Of a stretch of DNA of 23,667 nucleotides, positions 12,977 through 21,284 are shown in pieces (the stretch's first letter is position 1; every line of letters begins with the position of its first letter). The stretch lies in IMG/VR virus record IMGVR_UViG_3300046004_002055, positions 1-23,667 of that record; one strand, written 5' to 3'. The stretch comes from a virus. The notes beneath the pieces were generated by a model. The model worked only from the letters and a program-made list of their open reading frames with translations. It searched no databases and was not told the origin of the DNA. Position numbers and translations under genes: made by a program.

Positions 12977-14113
12977 ATGGAAATAGAAAATTTAGAAGTT
13001 ATTCCTTTTGACCAGATTGGTAAAGAACCAGAACCTAAAAAGGAAAAAACAACAGAAGAAAAAGAACCTAAAACTGAAGTAACTTCAGATGATGGTCTTA
13101 TTTCTTTTGATGACATAGTAAAAGTTTCAGAAGAAGGACCTAAAACAGAGCCTACTAAAGCTGCTGAAAGTAATGATGTATTGTCAACTACTCTTAAAGC
13201 TCTTTACGAAAAAGAAGGATTAGAATTTAATCCTGAAGATTTTGACGGTACAATAGAAAGCTACCTTTCTTTGCAAGAAGATCTATCAGATAGGAAAGCA
13301 CAGGTAAAACTAGACTCACACATACAGAATAATCTTAACCCTCTTAATAAGAAGTTCATTGAGTTAGTTGATAATGGTGTATCAGTTGAAGATGCAGCTG
13401 ATTTGATGAAATCACTAAAGACTATCTCACAAATCAATAAAGATGATATTTCATCTGACTTAGAATTGGCTGAAAAGATTCAAAAAGAATACTTGCGTAA
13501 TACTACTAATTTCTCTCCTGAAAAGATAGAGAAAGAAATTAGGAAGTCTAAAGAAGCAGGTGTTTTAATGGAAGAGGCTGAAGCTAACTATGATGAGTTA
13601 GTTCAAGTAGTTATAAACTATGAGGCTGAGCTAAAAGAGAATGTAGTAAGACAATCACATGCTCAACAAGCTCAGGCACAAAAACAACTACAAGACTTAC
13701 AAGACTTTATTGAGTCTACAGAAGAAATTGGTGGAATAAAGTTATCAAAGAAACTTAAAGAATCTTGGACTAAAGAATATCAAACAGTTGAAGCTAATGG
13801 TCAAAAAGTAAATCCAATATTTGCTACCCGCCAAAAAGATGAAGCTAAGTTTGATGCTCTTTTACGTTTCTACCATACCATTGGTTTATTTAAATATGAT
13901 GCTCGTAAAAAGGATTTTATTCCTGATTTAAGTGTGCTAAAGAACGTAGGTAAAGCAGACGTAATAAAAGAACTGGAAGCAGCTATTTCTAGCAGCAACC
14001 AAAAAGGTATAAACAAATCATTTGCAACTACCTCTACAGATACTATGGAACAGGTAATAAATGATGGCTATGCCAAATTAGCAGAAGCAGTAAAAAACAA
14101 AAAAATAAAATAA
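12977..14113 (+). CDS. Putative scaffolding protein
   Basis: Protein of 378 residues directly upstream of the major capsid gene (23-base gap), the usual place for a scaffold. Residues 1-65 are very rich in Glu, Lys, Pro and Thr and likely disordered. The rest is almost entirely helical with coiled-coil character (such as AELKENVVRQSHAQQAQAQ). The C-terminus is basic (AEAVKNKKIK), as expected for contact with the capsid protein. It would guide procapsid assembly and then leave. Two short SFDDI/PFDQI segments repeat in the acidic N-terminus (about residues 10-14 and 43-47) and could be docking motifs. The assignment rests on position and composition. Confidence 0.65.
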   Translation: MEIENLEVIPFDQIGKEPEPKKEKTTEEKEPKTEVTSDDGLISFDDIVKVSEEGPKTEPTKAAESNDVLSTTLKALYEKEGLEFNPEDFDGTIESYLSLQEDLSDRKAQVKLDSHIQNNLNPLNKKFIELVDNGVSVEDAADLMKSLKTISQINKDDISSDLELAEKIQKEYLRNTTNFSPEKIEKEIRKSKEAGVLMEEAEANYDELVQVVINYEAELKENVVRQSHAQQAQAQKQLQDLQDFIESTEEIGGIKLSKKLKESWTKEYQTVEANGQKVNPIFATRQKDEAKFDALLRFYHTIGLFKYDARKKDFIPDLSVLKNVGKADVIKELEAAISSSNQKGINKSFATTSTDTMEQVINDGYAKLAEAVKNKKIK

Positions 14114-14136
14114 CAACTAAAAACAAATAATTTAAA

Positions 14137-15660
14137 ATGATTGAAAATTTTGGAACCCTCTCAAAACTAGGCCCTAAAAGTTACATTGGGCCTTTGAAAG
14201 TACCTCACTTAGGTGAACTAGGTGAGAAATTCGGCTACGATGTAGAAAAAATGGTCTATCGCAGATTGTTTCAATATCTACCTTCGGACGACTATATCGC
14301 ATTTATGCGTGAATTTCCTGTACATGCCTTGGCTACTAGCAACGATCAGTATTTCTGGCGTCTTGGTGGTACTAACCAAAAGGTAGTAACTCTATTAGAT
14401 TGGTCTGACTTAGCAGGTGCTAAACCTTCTAAAGTAGGTCAAAATGGTGCTCAATGGTATATGTACTTTGCTGAGCCACTATTTAAAATTGGTGATGTAG
14501 TTCTTGGTGATAATCCTTTGGATTACAACATCATGGTTAAAGACTTCACTGAAGTTTCTAAAGACAAATATGAGTACCGTGTTGAACTAATCAACCAAGG
14601 TTCTCCTCTTATGTCTGTACCTGATTCAGAATTAACTGTAGGTTCAAACTGGTCTAAAGGCTGGCAATTGTCTCCTAACGAGCGTTCTTATCAAGGTACT
14701 GACTTCTACATGAATACCTTTGTTGAGCTTAAAGCTCCTACTTCATTGCACCGTATGCAATACAAAGTAGATGGTAACATGATTGAGCAAAACAAACCTA
14801 TGCCTTTTGGTATGGTGTTTAAAGATGATGCAGGTGCTAAAATTTCTGTAGGTGCTTATGTAAACTACTTTGATGCTCTTGCTATCCATCAGTTTGAAAT
14901 GCAAGCTGCCCGTGCTTTCATTCTTTCTCAAAAGAACTATGATAGCTCTGATATGGTTTATAACATTGACGATAAAAACAAATGTGTTATTAAATCATTC
15001 CCAGGTTTCTTCAAACAAATTGCTGCAACAAACACTATTCCTCAAAACTCTATTAACTTAGACCAAATAGTTGACATTGCACAAGACTTGAACCTTGCTT
15101 ACAAATATGATGACCAATTGTACCTAGTTATTGAAACAGGTTACTATGGTTACCAAGAAGCATCTAAATGGTTAGAAAACCGTTCAACTACTTACACTCC
15201 TAACTGGACTTTACATCGCATTCAAGAGAATGGTGATATGGGTGGCCAAGGTTTAACTTACCAAGGTGTATTTACCCGTTTCCGTTCTTACAATGGTGTA
15301 AACATTGAAGTTAAAATGCGTAAGTTCTTTGATGATCCTGAATTGTGGAAACAACGTGACCCATCTAACTTAGGTTTAGTAGCTTCACGTCACATGTTAA
15401 TTCGTTCAGGCGTTAAAGCTGACAGCCAATTCTTAGGTGATAGTGGTATTAAACGTCTATCTGTGAAAGCTTACGAAGATGGTATCTTCCGTTACATTCC
15501 AGGTATGCGTAACCCATTCTCTCCAGGTGGTACAGGTTGGGCAGGTAAATCTTCTACAGTATCTCCTGAAGATGCTTACGAAGTACATGGTATGATGTAC
15601 AATGGTTGTGTTATTGAAGACCCAACTAAAGTATTATTCTTGCCACGTAACGTAGCTTAA
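14137..15660 (+). CDS. Major capsid protein, crAss-like
   Basis: Protein of 507 residues. The N-terminus (MIENFGTLSKLGPKSYIGP, then LKVPHLGELGEKFGYDVEK) and the following FQYLPSDDYIAFMREFPVHAL resemble major capsid proteins of crAss-like phages (HK97 fold). Codon use differs sharply from the neighbours: Arg is almost always CGT, while terminase and groEL use mainly AGA, which indicates very high expression. It builds the icosahedral head; no N-terminal delta domain or protease gene is evident beside it. It is preceded by a typical A-rich Bacteroidota translation start (AAACAAATAATTTAAA) and followed by a strong terminator hairpin. Confidence 0.85.
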   Translation: MIENFGTLSKLGPKSYIGPLKVPHLGELGEKFGYDVEKMVYRRLFQYLPSDDYIAFMREFPVHALATSNDQYFWRLGGTNQKVVTLLDWSDLAGAKPSKVGQNGAQWYMYFAEPLFKIGDVVLGDNPLDYNIMVKDFTEVSKDKYEYRVELINQGSPLMSVPDSELTVGSNWSKGWQLSPNERSYQGTDFYMNTFVELKAPTSLHRMQYKVDGNMIEQNKPMPFGMVFKDDAGAKISVGAYVNYFDALAIHQFEMQAARAFILSQKNYDSSDMVYNIDDKNKCVIKSFPGFFKQIAATNTIPQNSINLDQIVDIAQDLNLAYKYDDQLYLVIETGYYGYQEASKWLENRSTTYTPNWTLHRIQENGDMGGQGLTYQGVFTRFRSYNGVNIEVKMRKFFDDPELWKQRDPSNLGLVASRHMLIRSGVKADSQFLGDSGIKRLSVKAYEDGIFRYIPGMRNPFSPGGTGWAGKSSTVSPEDAYEVHGMMYNGCVIEDPTKVLFLPRNVA

Positions 15661-15672
15661 ATTTAATTAAAT

Positions 15673-15711
15673 TTTTGGGGCTAGTATAAAAATCGTATAT
15701 TAGCCCCAAAA
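15673..15711 (+). terminator. Terminator after the capsid gene, overlapping a promoter-like element
   Basis: TTTTGGGGCTA (15673-15683) pairs perfectly with TAGCCCCAAAA (15701-15711) around a 17-base AT-rich loop, followed by TTATTTTTA. It lies 12 bases after the capsid stop and 8 bases before the next ATG. In the same segment TTG (15675-15677), an 18-base spacer and TATATTAG (15696-15703) form a plausible Bacteroidota promoter for the next operon. Confidence 0.75.
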
Positions 15712-15719
15712 TTATTTTT

Positions 15720-16697
15720 ATGGAAAAAGAAACAAAAACAAAATCAGCTCCTGCTGATAAAACAGAAGGTATGACATTTGATCAGATTGTTGCAAATGGC
15801 CTTCACCCTTTTCTTAAGCCTAAGAAACTTAAGATTAAACCAATTAGTGATTTAAAGTTTGAGGGACAGACTATTTCTGAACTACCTCAAGGCTTTATGA
15901 TGGAACATCAGGTGTATAAACTTGACCTTCCTATTGATGGTAAAACAGGGCAACTAGTAAAAGTATTTGATACTACTACTAAATATCTTGTTCCTGGTTA
16001 TAATGAAGAAATGACTGAGCTAGAGTTCTTTTCTCGTGAAAAGAATATGGATTTAGCTACAAATGCAAAGAACAATAACTTTTGGAAAGCTTATACAGAT
16101 CCTACAACTCGTGATTCACAAAGGGCTTTTACTTTAGACATTCCTAAGAATGGTATAGTATTAGACCTTACAAGAGTAGAAGATTGTCTGAAAGCTAAAA
16201 TTGCCTATGCTAACACACGTAGGATTGCTCCAAATTGGGAAGATAGGTTTGATATGCCTACTTACCGTTTTGCCTTGGTAGATGAAAATCGTGCTTTTGA
16301 CAATAAAAAAGAATTACTGGACAAACGTACTAAAGCAATTCAGTTGTATGCAACAGAATATGTAGGCCAAGAAAATAAACTACGTAACTTCATTGTTGTA
16401 CATAACCCATTGAAGAAACTTAACAAGGCTACTTCTTTAGCTACCTTAGAAACCTATGTAGGTGAGTTAGCAACAGAAAAACCTGATGAGTTTTTTAACG
16501 TACATAAAGATCCCTTCTTCTTGCTAAAAACTAAGATTTACAAAGCAATAGAAGTTGGTTACATTCTTTATGCTACCAAAACTACCTTTAAAACAGTTAA
16601 TGATGAGCCACTAGGTACTATCATGGACATTATAGGTAAATGCAGGGAAGATATAAACTTCCTAAATAGAATTGAAAAAGAAATACAAGATAAGTAG
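15720..16697 (+). CDS. Conserved virion-region protein after the capsid gene
   Basis: Protein of 325 residues (MEKETKTKSAPADKTEG...). A short Lys/Thr-rich N-terminus is followed by a mixed alpha/beta body, including HQVYKLDLPIDGKTGQL, FWKAYTDPTTRDSQRAF and a helical C-terminus (KIYKAIEVGYILYATK, then a charged helix). Long proteins at this place, between the capsid and connector genes, are a constant part of crAss-like genomes and are taken to be virion or assembly proteins; the precise function is unknown to me. It has a likely own promoter in the hairpin upstream and is followed after 3 bases by the connector-like gene. Confidence 0.65.
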   Translation: MEKETKTKSAPADKTEGMTFDQIVANGLHPFLKPKKLKIKPISDLKFEGQTISELPQGFMMEHQVYKLDLPIDGKTGQLVKVFDTTTKYLVPGYNEEMTELEFFSREKNMDLATNAKNNNFWKAYTDPTTRDSQRAFTLDIPKNGIVLDLTRVEDCLKAKIAYANTRRIAPNWEDRFDMPTYRFALVDENRAFDNKKELLDKRTKAIQLYATEYVGQENKLRNFIVVHNPLKKLNKATSLATLETYVGELATEKPDEFFNVHKDPFFLLKTKIYKAIEVGYILYATKTTFKTVNDEPLGTIMDIIGKCREDINFLNRIEKEIQDK

Positions 16698-16700
16698 AGC

Positions 16701-17534
16701 ATGACAGCAAACGAGTGGAGAGATATTTTTGTAGTTGCATACGAAAAGATAACATCAAATGGAGCACCTGATATAGAGGATGCACAGTTATCAATACTCT
16801 TCACCAACGCTCAGTTGCACTTTGTTCAAACTCGCATAAGTACGCTCAACACAAAAAAAGAGGGCTTAGAGGAAACAGAGGTAAGAATGCAGGGGTTATC
16901 AGGCCTTGTAACAGATTCTGATGACCCCTTTAATTCTACTAACCCAACATCAGTATCATTAGATCAACAGGGAGTATTTTCTAACTACAATCTGCAAGGA
17001 ACATTCTGGGATTTACCTCAGAATTTTATGTATGCCATATATGAAGATGTAACTATAGACAAAATAGATTGCACTACTGATGATTATGGAATATTAACTG
17101 TAGATGTAGTAAAACATGATGAGATAAAAAGGAACTCTGTAAATCCTTTTAAAAAGCCTTATTGGAATGGTAATGAGGGTACAGCTTGGAGAGTAGCATA
17201 CCAAAGAAATGCTTCAGCATACGGAGCTTCTACAACTACCAACCCTACCTATAATCCTTTAACTGATTTAGGCTATTCATTTCTTGTAGGACAAACTCCA
17301 AAAAGGCATGAACTAATTACAGATGGTTCTTTCTCTATTACTGATTACAAACTTAGGTTTCTCAAGATACCTAAACAGATAGTTGTAGATATTACTACAC
17401 CTGCAAACCAAAGAAATTGTGAGTTAGATGCTTCTACTCACTTGGCAATAATTAACATTGCGGTTGATATGGCAAAAGAAGCCTTGAATCAACCAAACAC
17501 ACAAATTATTCCAAATATGCAACAAGTTGAATAA
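16701..17534 (+). CDS. Head-tail connector (ring/adaptor) protein candidate
   Basis: Protein of 277 residues. It begins with a helical region (MTANEWRDIFVVAYEK, up to about residue 50), followed by a beta-rich middle. Near the C-terminus a conserved-type segment, NCELDASTHLAIINIAVDMA, gives a long amphipathic helix typical of the adaptor proteins that stack under the portal in crAss-like and related podophage tails. I infer that it forms a ring between portal and tail barrel. It begins 3 bases after the previous stop and ends in front of the first fibre-like gene. Confidence 0.6.
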   Translation: MTANEWRDIFVVAYEKITSNGAPDIEDAQLSILFTNAQLHFVQTRISTLNTKKEGLEETEVRMQGLSGLVTDSDDPFNSTNPTSVSLDQQGVFSNYNLQGTFWDLPQNFMYAIYEDVTIDKIDCTTDDYGILTVDVVKHDEIKRNSVNPFKKPYWNGNEGTAWRVAYQRNASAYGASTTTNPTYNPLTDLGYSFLVGQTPKRHELITDGSFSITDYKLRFLKIPKQIVVDITTPANQRNCELDASTHLAIINIAVDMAKEALNQPNTQIIPNMQQVE

Positions 17535-17567
17535 ATTTAAGTATAAAGGCTAAAACAAAACAAAGAA

Positions 17568-18122
17568 ATGAGCGTAACAATTACAGCCACAGAAATTACA
17601 AGGGCAAATAACCCACAACCACTAGGTCAAACAGAATCTGGCATTGTGCGTGCAAATGTCTACAATGATGTAGTAACAGATTTAGGTAATCTAGCTACAG
17701 CAGTAAATGATATATCAACTACCACAGGAACTGTAAAAGCTGATATAGTATCAGAATACACAGCAGGTTCAGGAGTAACTGTAGATTCAGTTCTACTTAA
17801 AGATGGTTATGTATCTCCAACTAAAGCAGCTTACACACAAGGAACTAGCAAAACTACAGCAGTGCCTATTACTACACGTACAGGTACAATAACTACATTT
17901 GCTCTTACTGATGCAGCTAATGCTTCTTTCTCTTTTGATGTAACTCTAACAGGGTTAGCAGCTACTAACGTACCTTTACTTACTGTAGACCAAAATGCTT
18001 CTACAGGTTTTGCAGTAGCTTCAGCTAAAGCAGATACAAACAAAATTACTGTTACAGTAAAGAACGTAGATGCTTCAGCAGCTCTTAATGCAGCAATTAA
18101 AATTCATTATACAATTCTATAA
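17568..18122 (+). CDS. Beta-rich head fibre or capsid decoration protein
   Basis: Protein of 184 residues. The N-terminal 50 residues are helical (SGIVRANVYNDVVTDLGNL), then comes EYTAGSGVTVDSVLLKDG (62-79), a motif frequent in trimeric phage fibre and spike proteins, where it forms a beta turn between shaft and head. The C-terminal 100 residues are Thr/Ala/Val-rich beta strands. No Cys and no aromatic-rich core is present. A head fibre or auxiliary capsid protein is the best inference from position and composition. An A-rich leader (AAAACAAAACAAAGAA) precedes the ATG. Confidence 0.55.
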   Translation: MSVTITATEITRANNPQPLGQTESGIVRANVYNDVVTDLGNLATAVNDISTTTGTVKADIVSEYTAGSGVTVDSVLLKDGYVSPTKAAYTQGTSKTTAVPITTRTGTITTFALTDAANASFSFDVTLTGLAATNVPLLTVDQNASTGFAVASAKADTNKITVTVKNVDASAALNAAIKIHYTIL

Positions 18123-18143
18123 CAATTAAAAAATAACATAAAA

Positions 18144-18545
18144 ATGAGAACAATTTCAAGAACAATTACATTAACTAAAGCTCAAATTGATGCTTTAGAT
18201 TCAACAGCAGTTGAAATTTTAGAACCATGCGCAGCAGGTAAAGCCTTGGTATTACTAGGCGCTCAAGCTTGGAAAACAGCGGGGGGACAAACGGCAGGTA
18301 CTTCAAGGACTTTTAATTTTGTATATAGTGCTACAGCAAGTACTGCAATAAGCACTCTTGCCGCTATTAATAGTGCAACAGGAGCATTAGATACTGATAA
18401 TAATCGTATTCAATCTGCTGTAGGTACTGCAAATGCTTCACCTGCTAGTGGTGATGGCATTAGTATAAAAGCTTCAGGAGCTATTACAGCTGCTGCAAAC
18501 ACACTATTGAAAATTAAAGTAGATTTTCAAATTATTGATCTATAA
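18144..18545 (+). CDS. Small beta-rich virion protein
   Basis: Protein of 133 residues (MRTISRTITLTKAQIDALD...). It is Ala/Thr-rich with strands at about 4-10, 32-40, 56-70 and 118-132 around a flexible middle, and ends KIKVDFQIIDL. This composition and length fit a capsid decoration or tail-barrel accessory protein. It has no signal peptide. It sits between two structural genes with short A-rich gaps, so it is read as part of the virion operon. No named family is recognised. Confidence 0.55.
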   Translation: MRTISRTITLTKAQIDALDSTAVEILEPCAAGKALVLLGAQAWKTAGGQTAGTSRTFNFVYSATASTAISTLAAINSATGALDTDNNRIQSAVGTANASPASGDGISIKASGAITAAANTLLKIKVDFQIIDL

Positions 18546-18568
18546 CTAAAAATATAAAAATATAAAAA

Positions 18569-19861
18569 ATGAAATCACAAAGTGTAATTAAAGACCAATT
18601 CCGTCTTATCGTAGCAAAAGACATTGCTCGTTCAGCAACGGTAGGTGCTCTAGCCTCTCCAACATCAGTAGCTGATGGCGAAGTAGTAGTAACAGATGCA
18701 GGTAATGTAATCTTAGACACCACTACAGTACTTACAGCAGATCGTATTAAAATTGTACAAGGTCGTGGAGCTTCTAAACCTCTATTTGAAACAGCTACAT
18801 TTGCTGCTTCTGAAGTTTATCAGTACAAAGGCCAAGCTTTTGAAGATGCTCAACAACAAGTAACTTACTTAGGTTATGATGCAGTAGCTAACACAGGTTC
18901 TATTGAAGTTCTAAATAACAATGCTTATGCATTAACTTTGACTTTCAATGAACTAACAGTTCCTGGTCAACAAGGTTCTTATGTTCCTGTATCAGTATGG
19001 TATCAATCAGATGCTACAGCAACTCAAGCTAAAGTGGCTAATGGTTTGTATAACAACCTTGTTAGGCAACTAGCTAACTTTAACCTTCCTGTAATTCTTG
19101 CAGAACGTGTATCAGACGCAGCAGGTGTAGATACAACTCGTACAGCAACTGTATCACAAGGTTCTAAAACTGTAACATTGACTGGTACTTCTTTATTAGT
19201 AGCAGGAGACTATATTCGTTTTGGCTCAGCAGATACTGATCCTATATACAAAATAGCTTCTGAAACAGGTACTGGCGCTAACCTAGTATTAGACCAACCT
19301 TACCAAGCAGCTGATGCTACAGGTGTAGCAGCTTACAGAATTGCAGCTGCAACTCTTGCAGCAGGTAACATGGGCATCAGGTTTACAGGCATTGAACAAC
19401 CATTTGTACTTGACTCACGTCCAGTAGATAAAGTTCAATTCTACGTAGGTATCTCTAACTCACAAGGTGCAGCTAGTTCAACTACTATAAGTACTACAGC
19501 TATTGCAACCTATGGTCATGGTACTTATGCTCTTATTACTACTCAACAAGCTGATAGCTCTCGTAATGCAGGTGATTTCTATGGTTATGCAATATACCCA
19601 TACGACAAGCCTCTTACTACTACAGTAGTAGGTCAGGATTACTCTACCTTAAACATTGGCACTCGTGTAGGTCGTGGTTTAAACGGTGAACTTACTCCTA
19701 ACAACTTTGTAGCTAACATTGAGATTGCTTGTGCTTTAGATGGTAACGTAGCAAATACTTTTGATACTAACATTATAGGTGCTTCAGGTTGTGCTTCAGT
19801 AGTTGATGCATATGTTACAGCTAACACTGCTTTACCTTCACAAGTACCTAGCAATATATAA
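18569..19861 (+). CDS. Second abundant structural protein (auxiliary capsid or tail candidate)
   Basis: Protein of 430 residues (MKSQSVIKDQFRLIVAKD...). It is beta-rich throughout, with an insertion at about 195-260 (TVSQGSKTVTLTG, GDYIRFG) shaped like a small immunoglobulin-like domain. Near the end are GRGLNGELTPNNFVANIEIAC and a Cys pair region. Codon use is capsid-like: most Arg codons are CGT and most Gly codons GGT, suggesting a high-copy protein. I infer an auxiliary capsid protein or another major virion component; a tube- or sheath-like protein is a less likely alternative. Its stop shares a base with the next start (TAATG). Confidence 0.55.
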   Translation: MKSQSVIKDQFRLIVAKDIARSATVGALASPTSVADGEVVVTDAGNVILDTTTVLTADRIKIVQGRGASKPLFETATFAASEVYQYKGQAFEDAQQQVTYLGYDAVANTGSIEVLNNNAYALTLTFNELTVPGQQGSYVPVSVWYQSDATATQAKVANGLYNNLVRQLANFNLPVILAERVSDAAGVDTTRTATVSQGSKTVTLTGTSLLVAGDYIRFGSADTDPIYKIASETGTGANLVLDQPYQAADATGVAAYRIAAATLAAGNMGIRFTGIEQPFVLDSRPVDKVQFYVGISNSQGAASSTTISTTAIATYGHGTYALITTQQADSSRNAGDFYGYAIYPYDKPLTTTVVGQDYSTLNIGTRVGRGLNGELTPNNFVANIEIACALDGNVANTFDTNIIGASGCASVVDAYVTANTALPSQVPSNI

Positions 19862-20448
19862 TGGCATATACTCCAAGCCTGAGTATATGTGAAAAGAATC
19901 ACTGCTCAGACGTACTTCTGACTGATTCAAGAGGTTTGTATGATTCTACCCTCAATCCAAATGGATGGAATGGGGGTAGTAATCCTACCAACTCAACTAT
20001 TACTTCTGCCACAGTAAGTGTACTATTACCTAGTGAAACTACTGCTGTAGATTTAGATGTAACTGCTTCAGTTACAGCTGCAACAATAAACAACTATCAA
20101 AGTATATTTGATTTAGGCACATACAGTGCTACTGATTTTAATACTACAGGTAAACTTCCTGATGGTATTTATACTTTCACTTATACTATAGTAGATGGTA
20201 GTGATACATACACTTCATCTTATAAAACGTATTTATTTTGTCAAACACGTTGTTGTGTAGACAAATTGTTAGCTGAAATTCCTAACAGAATGAATGATCT
20301 AACATATATTAACAATGTAGAAATGGCTAATGCATATTTGCTGGCTGCTTCTAAATCTGCTTTTTCTTGTGGTAAGTTTACTGAAACTGCAAAACTAGTA
20401 GAACAAGCTAAAAAGATTTGTAATTTTTATAATAAAACTTGCTGCTAA
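19861..20448 (+). CDS. Cysteine-rich virion-region protein
   Basis: Protein of 195 residues in two parts. Residues 1-125 are beta strands resembling an immunoglobulin-like domain (KLPDGIYTFTYTIVDGSDTY, about 101-120). Residues 126-195 are helical, with CQTRCCVDK and ending KKICNFYNKTCC, plus SCGK in between. The Cys pattern (two near the N-terminus, CxxxCC in the middle, CC at the end) suggests a bound metal or intersubunit contacts, since disulfides would not form in the cytoplasm. Similar Cys-rich proteins appear among virion genes of Bacteroidota phages, from recall. Starts and stops overlap by one base on both sides. Confidence 0.6.
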   Translation: MAYTPSLSICEKNHCSDVLLTDSRGLYDSTLNPNGWNGGSNPTNSTITSATVSVLLPSETTAVDLDVTASVTAATINNYQSIFDLGTYSATDFNTTGKLPDGIYTFTYTIVDGSDTYTSSYKTYLFCQTRCCVDKLLAEIPNRMNDLTYINNVEMANAYLLAASKSAFSCGKFTETAKLVEQAKKICNFYNKTCC

Positions 20449-21284
20449 TGTGTACAGGAAATTGTAATTGTTCGTGTGACCAAATAACATTACCTACTAT
20501 AGCTGGTTCATCTGGCGTAGATGGGTTAAATGCCTTTACTACTACTACAGCACAATTTACTGTACCTGCAATAGGTGCTAACGTAACTTTAGCTGTATCT
20601 AATACTAATCCTTCTACAGGCTCTTGGGCAGTACCAGGGCAATCAATATATATTGAAAATGCAGGTTACTATACTGTAGTTAGTTCAACTACTACATCTA
20701 TTGTATGTACTAACGTAGGTACAGTAGGTAATACAGCTCCAGGAACAGTAGTTGCTAGTGGGCAACAAGTATCTCCAGCAGGTGTAGCACAGCCACAAAG
20801 TGGTACCATACTATATGATTATTTTGGAGAAACAGCTACAACAGGCTCTTGGACATTGTTTAATGGTGTAGACCAATCATTGACTTATGATAAGTTTGCA
20901 CTATCAACAAACCAAGATGAAGTTAATATAAAAGCTTTTATAACTACTCCAATAACAATAAATCCTACTACTGCCTTTAGATTTAGAATAGATGGTAATG
21001 TTATATTTTCAACTACCAACATTAACTACTCTCCATTCTGTAGAATTACATTTGATATTACATTAAACAGAGTGTCAAGTACAGGTTTTACTATTATAGC
21101 TAAACAATACGTTACATCAGGTAAAGGGCAAACAACAGTATATGATTACTCACAAACAAGCGTAGTATCTATTACTGACCTAGATAACCAAGGCAGCTAT
21201 CCACTTACTTTTGATTTTCAAGTAAATTCAGACGTAAATAACACTTTAGTTTGGCAGTCAATAACTTCAAATAAAAAATTATAA
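20448..21284 (+). CDS. Fibre-like protein with a Cys-rich N-terminus
   Basis: Protein of 278 residues from the ATG at 20448, which shares a base with the previous stop; a TTG 9 bases upstream is not needed. The N-terminus MCTGNCNCSCDQ is followed by GSSGVDGLNAFT, a remnant of a collagen-like Gly-X-Y stretch, then a compact module AQFTVPAIGANVTLAVSN...GQSIYIENAGYYTVVSS (36-80) that recurs at the base of phage tail fibres. The C-terminal 150 residues are beta strands (YDYFGETATTGSWTLF...), perhaps a receptor-binding or attachment domain. It is inferred to be a tail or head fibre, co-translated with the next fibre gene. Confidence 0.6.
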   Translation: MCTGNCNCSCDQITLPTIAGSSGVDGLNAFTTTTAQFTVPAIGANVTLAVSNTNPSTGSWAVPGQSIYIENAGYYTVVSSTTTSIVCTNVGTVGNTAPGTVVASGQQVSPAGVAQPQSGTILYDYFGETATTGSWTLFNGVDQSLTYDKFALSTNQDEVNIKAFITTPITINPTTAFRFRIDGNVIFSTTNINYSPFCRITFDITLNRVSSTGFTIIAKQYVTSGKGQTTVYDYSQTSVVSITDLDNQGSYPLTFDFQVNSDVNNTLVWQSITSNKKL

